Assembly (NCBI GenBank): GCA_963724705.1 | Contig: CAVRVS010000001.1 | Location: forward strand, 248,001 to 312,000 | DNA from: DASQPR01 sp963724705 | Lineage (GTDB): Bacteria > Actinomycetota > Actinomycetes > Mycobacteriales > Micromonosporaceae | Length of the DNA: 64,000 bases | Direction of reading: 5' to 3' | Part shown: piece by piece, positions 61,894 to 64,000 of the stretch | Numbering within the stretch: the stretch's first letter is position 1 | Layout of the letters: the number at the start of each line of letters is the position of its first letter | Made by a program: the position numbers and the translations under genes | Notes under the pieces: model-generated | What the model saw: the letters and a program-made list of their open reading frames with translations, nothing else | Databases searched by the model: none | What the model was told of the DNA's origin: nothing

Positions 61894-62937
61894 TCAGGGT
61901 GTCGCCGATGCCTTCGGCGTCGTGGTCGTCGTCGGCACGCCGAGCCGCTGCTCGATCGCCGTCACCGAGCCGGTCTTGGCGTCGAAGAAGTCGGTCGTGA
62001 CCTTCGTCCAGCCGCCGAGGTCGTCGATCGTGAAGAGGTTCGACGGCGTCGGGAACGACTGCTTGCCGATGTCCGTGCCGGGCACGATCGGGCGGTAACC
62101 GTTCTGGGCGTAGATCTTCTGCGCGGTCGGCGTGTAGAGGAAGTCGAGGAACGCCTTCGCCTGCGTCGGGTGCGCGCTGTTGCTCGTGACCGCGACCGGG
62201 TTCTCGATGAGGATCGTCGAGTCCGGCACCGTGTAGTCCAGCGCCTGACCGTTCTGCTGCGCGAAGATCGCGTCGTTCTCGTACGCGATCATCGCGTCGC
62301 CCTTGCCGGAGATGAACGTCTGCAGGGATGCCCGTGCGCTCGTGTCCTGTACGGCGATCTGTGGGAACAGCTTGTTGAGGTAGGCCATGCCGGCCGCCGC
62401 GTCCGCGCCCTTGTTCGACTCGGCCCCGTACGCGGCCATGGTGTTCCACCGGGCGCCACCCGAGCTGATCGGGTTGGGCGAGATCACCGAGACACCGGGC
62501 TTGATGAGGTCGTCCCAGGTCTTGATGTTCTTGGGGTTTCCCTTACGCGTAGCGATCACGACGACCGAGTCGGTGACCATGCCCTTGTACTGGTTGGAAT
62601 TCCAGTCCGCGGCGACGAGATTCGCTTTCACGAGACGGTCGATGTCGGGCGCCAGCGAGAACGCGACGATGTCGGCCTTCTGCCCGGCCGCGACGGCCCG
62701 GCTCTGGTCGCCGGAGGCGCCGTACGACTGGGTGAACTTCACGTTCTTTCCGGCCGACGTGGCCTGGAACGCCTTGATGATCTTTGCGTACGCGGCCTGC
62801 GGCGTGGAGTACGCCACCAGCGACAGCGTCACGGTATTCGCGGACGTGCCGCTCGAGCAGGCGGTCAGCACGCCAGCCGTCAAGGTCGCCACAACGGCGA
62901 CGGCGGCGAACTGCAACCTTCTGCGTACGGTACCCAT
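61894..62937 (-). CDS. sbp: Sulfate-binding lipoprotein of the ABC importer
   Basis: 347 residues. The signal sequence is RRRLQFAAVAVVATLTAGVLTAC, a lipobox ending in Cys. SLVAYSTPQAAYAKIIKAFQ, FTQSYGASGDQSRAVAAGQKAD and SPNPISSGGARWNTMAAYG are the sulfate-binding loops of the Sbp/CysP family. It captures sulfate or thiosulfate outside the membrane. ATG 62937 is the first gene after the Rrf2-type operator. Confidence 0.94.
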   Translation of the reverse strand: MGTVRRRLQFAAVAVVATLTAGVLTACSSGTSANTVTLSLVAYSTPQAAYAKIIKAFQATSAGKNVKFTQSYGASGDQSRAVAAGQKADIVAFSLAPDIDRLVKANLVAADWNSNQYKGMVTDSVVVIATRKGNPKNIKTWDDLIKPGVSVISPNPISSGGARWNTMAAYGAESNKGADAAAGMAYLNKLFPQIAVQDTSARASLQTFISGKGDAMIAYENDAIFAQQNGQALDYTVPDSTILIENPVAVTSNSAHPTQAKAFLDFLYTPTAQKIYAQNGYRPIVPGTDIGKQSFPTPSNLFTIDDLGGWTKVTTDFFDAKTGSVTAIEQRLGVPTTTTTPKASATP

Positions 62938-63012
62938 CGGTGTCTTCGACCCTCTCGTCGATCGGACGGCGACATCGTGCGCCGCCGTTCTGGAGGCGGT
63001 GCACGATGCTGT

Positions 63013-63042
63013 TTCCTACTATGCCTACTGATGTAGTAGGAA
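63013..63042. promoter_or_regulatory. Rrf2-type operator upstream of the sulfate operon
   Basis: TTCCTACT (63013-63020) and AGTAGGAA (63035-63042) are perfect 8-base arms. Nested within, CCTACT (63024-63029) and AGTAGG (63035-63040) form a tighter dyad with a 5-base centre. It overlaps the -10 element and start region of the promoter below. Confidence 0.75.
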
Positions 63043-63070
63043 TCTAGCCGGCACACCGAGCCGGCGTCAA
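63041..63070 (-). promoter_or_regulatory. Promoter of the sulfate importer operon
   Basis: On the minus strand TTGACG (63070-63065) and TAGATT (63046-63041) are 18 bases apart, about 104 bases before the binding-protein start. The operator covers the end of the -10 box, which fits repression. Confidence 0.6.
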
Positions 63071-63083
63071 ACCAAATGGGACG

Positions 63084-63554
63084 CTAGGCCCACGCCTCGG
63101 GATCGGCGACCAGATCCTTGACCCGTTTGGGCAGGTCGGCACCGGCCACGTCGGCGATCGTGACGAGCTCGAGGATCTCCCGCTCGCTCGCCCGCAGCGC
63201 GATCCAGACCTCCTGCAGCGGCTTGGCGACGCCCTGGTAACCAAGGTCCTCCGGCCGGGTGTTGCGGATGTGCGCGAGCGGCCCGTCGATGATGCGGATG
63301 ACATCGGCCAGCGAGATCTCACTGGCCGGCCGGGTCAGCCAGTACCCACCCTCGGGACCACGCTGCGCCGTCACGATTCCGCCGCGACGCAGCTGCACGA
63401 GGATGCTCTCCAGGAACTTGCCCGGAATCTCCTGGCCGGTTGCGAGCCGTTCGGCCGTCACCGGCAGCGGCGCCGCTTCGCCCGCCGCCAACTGCGCGGC
63501 GGCCAGTTCGGTCGCCGCGCGCAACGCATAATCCACCCGTGCCGACAGTCGCAT
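63084..63554 (-). CDS. Rrf2-family transcriptional regulator of sulfate uptake
   Basis: 156 residues from ATG 63554 (MRLSARVDYALRAATELAA). The winged helix is PVTAERLATGQEIPGKFLESILVQLRRGGIV in layout, with the wing in QRGPEGGYWLTRPASEISL. It lacks the three cysteines of IscR/NsrR, so it is not an iron-sulfur sensor and is closer to CymR-like sulfur regulators. It lies directly before the sulfate importer on the same strand. The dyad at 63013-63042 is its probable site. Confidence 0.9.
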   Translation of the reverse strand: MRLSARVDYALRAATELAAAQLAAGEAAPLPVTAERLATGQEIPGKFLESILVQLRRGGIVTAQRGPEGGYWLTRPASEISLADVIRIIDGPLAHIRNTRPEDLGYQGVAKPLQEVWIALRASEREILELVTIADVAGADLPKRVKDLVADPEAWA

Positions 63555-63666
63555 GCTCCGATTATCCCCGGCCGCCACGAAAAGAGATGATCAGGTCCGC
63601 GCGCGTCGATCGCCGTTCGCCCGATGCGCTTGTGGCATCACGATCCGCCCATGGGTACGGCGAACC

Positions 63667-64000
63667 TCACGCTCCGATACGGCGCAGCAGACCTTCCTGG
63701 ACCGCGCTCGCGATGAGGCGACCGTCTTGCGTGAACATCCGACCGGTCGCGAGGCCGCGCGCATCCGACGCGGACGGGCTTACACAGTCGTAGAGGAACC
63801 ACTCGTCGGCCCGGAACGGCCGGTGGAACCAGAGGGCGTGGTCGAGACTGGCCCCGATGTAGCCACCCGGACCCCACACCTCGCCGTGCGTCGACAGGAC
63901 GGCGTCGAGCAGCGTCAGGTCGGAGGCGAAGGTCAGCGCGCAGGCATGCACGAGCGGATCGTCGGGCAGCTTGCCGTCGATGCGCATCCAGACCTGTTGC
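63667..64000 (-). CDS. Acyl-CoA thioesterase II (TesB), C-terminal part
   Basis: The 5' end is cut by the right edge of the window. The 110 residues seen form the second hotdog domain (VHACALTFASDLTLLDAVLS, GASLDHALWFHRPF, RGLATGRMFTQDGRLIASAVQEGLLR). They include the Asp and Gln positions typical of the TesB active site. The enzyme hydrolyses medium- and long-chain acyl-CoA. It is followed, after about 110 bases with no gene, by the Rrf2 regulator on the same strand. Confidence 0.88.
   Translation of the reverse strand, partial: QQVWMRIDGKLPDDPLVHACALTFASDLTLLDAVLSTHGEVWGPGGYIGASLDHALWFHRPFRADEWFLYDCVSPSASDARGLATGRMFTQDGRLIASAVQEGLLRRIGA

Overview
The window is high-GC bacterial DNA with dense, mostly ATGA-overlapping operons, frequent GTG starts and a lineage-typical gene stock: two DUF574-type SAM methyltransferases, GuaB1, DUF2795, PRC-barrel, FadR-type GntR regulators and a propane-monooxygenase (mim/prm) cluster. 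This points to a soil-type actinomycete (Actinomycetota). The genus cannot be fixed from the sequence. No rRNA, tRNA, CRISPR array, insertion sequence or prophage was seen.

Layout. (1) 0-16 kb: housekeeping and stress genes, including a partial NADH dehydrogenase-like flavoprotein, an MBL-fold protein with a zinc ribbon, an AhpD-like protein, two paralogous methyltransferases, a glycogen-debranching-like enzyme with an SCP-2 protein, CDF and MFS transporters, reductases, a RecQ-type helicase and GuaB1. (2) 16-38.8 kb: a large catabolic regulon. One operon runs from a CUT1 sugar ABC importer through a glycosidase-like protein, a fumarylacetoacetate-hydrolase-fold enzyme, SDR, lactonase-type amidohydrolase and aldo/keto reductase to larA-larE-larB. 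A second operon runs from a GntR regulator through a CoA-transferase, a solute-binding-protein-like cytosolic protein, a crotonase, a KdaD-like enzyme, an MBL hydrolase and an aldehyde dehydrogenase to larC. Together these give an oxidative sugar or sugar-acid pathway with a complete nickel-pincer nucleotide biosynthesis set (LarB, LarE, LarC) serving one LarA-family racemase/epimerase. Each operon has a GntR gene beside it. (3) 39-44 kb: a FUSC transporter, a dihydrofolate-reductase-fold protein and a ClpP-like protein that lacks its catalytic Ser and His. (4) 43-56 kb: a propane-type soluble diiron monooxygenase cluster (mimABCD) with amidohydrolase, DUF59 protein, alcohol dehydrogenase, dedicated GroEL and an Nramp transporter, and a divergent MimR-type activator. 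Two copies of a GGGTCTCA-N3-TGA motif lie in its control regions. (5) 56-58.7 kb: a TetR/quinone oxidoreductase pair with a doubled operator, and a ROK kinase. (6) 58.8-63.6 kb: a sulfate ABC importer under an Rrf2 regulator with a clear operator, then a partial acyl-CoA thioesterase II.

Nine otherwise well-conserved genes are split by single-base shifts, eleven in total and ten of them one-base gains. Joining the frames restores normal family lengths, so sequencing or assembly error is the simplest reading. These genes are typed as pseudogenes here only because the frame is broken as given.
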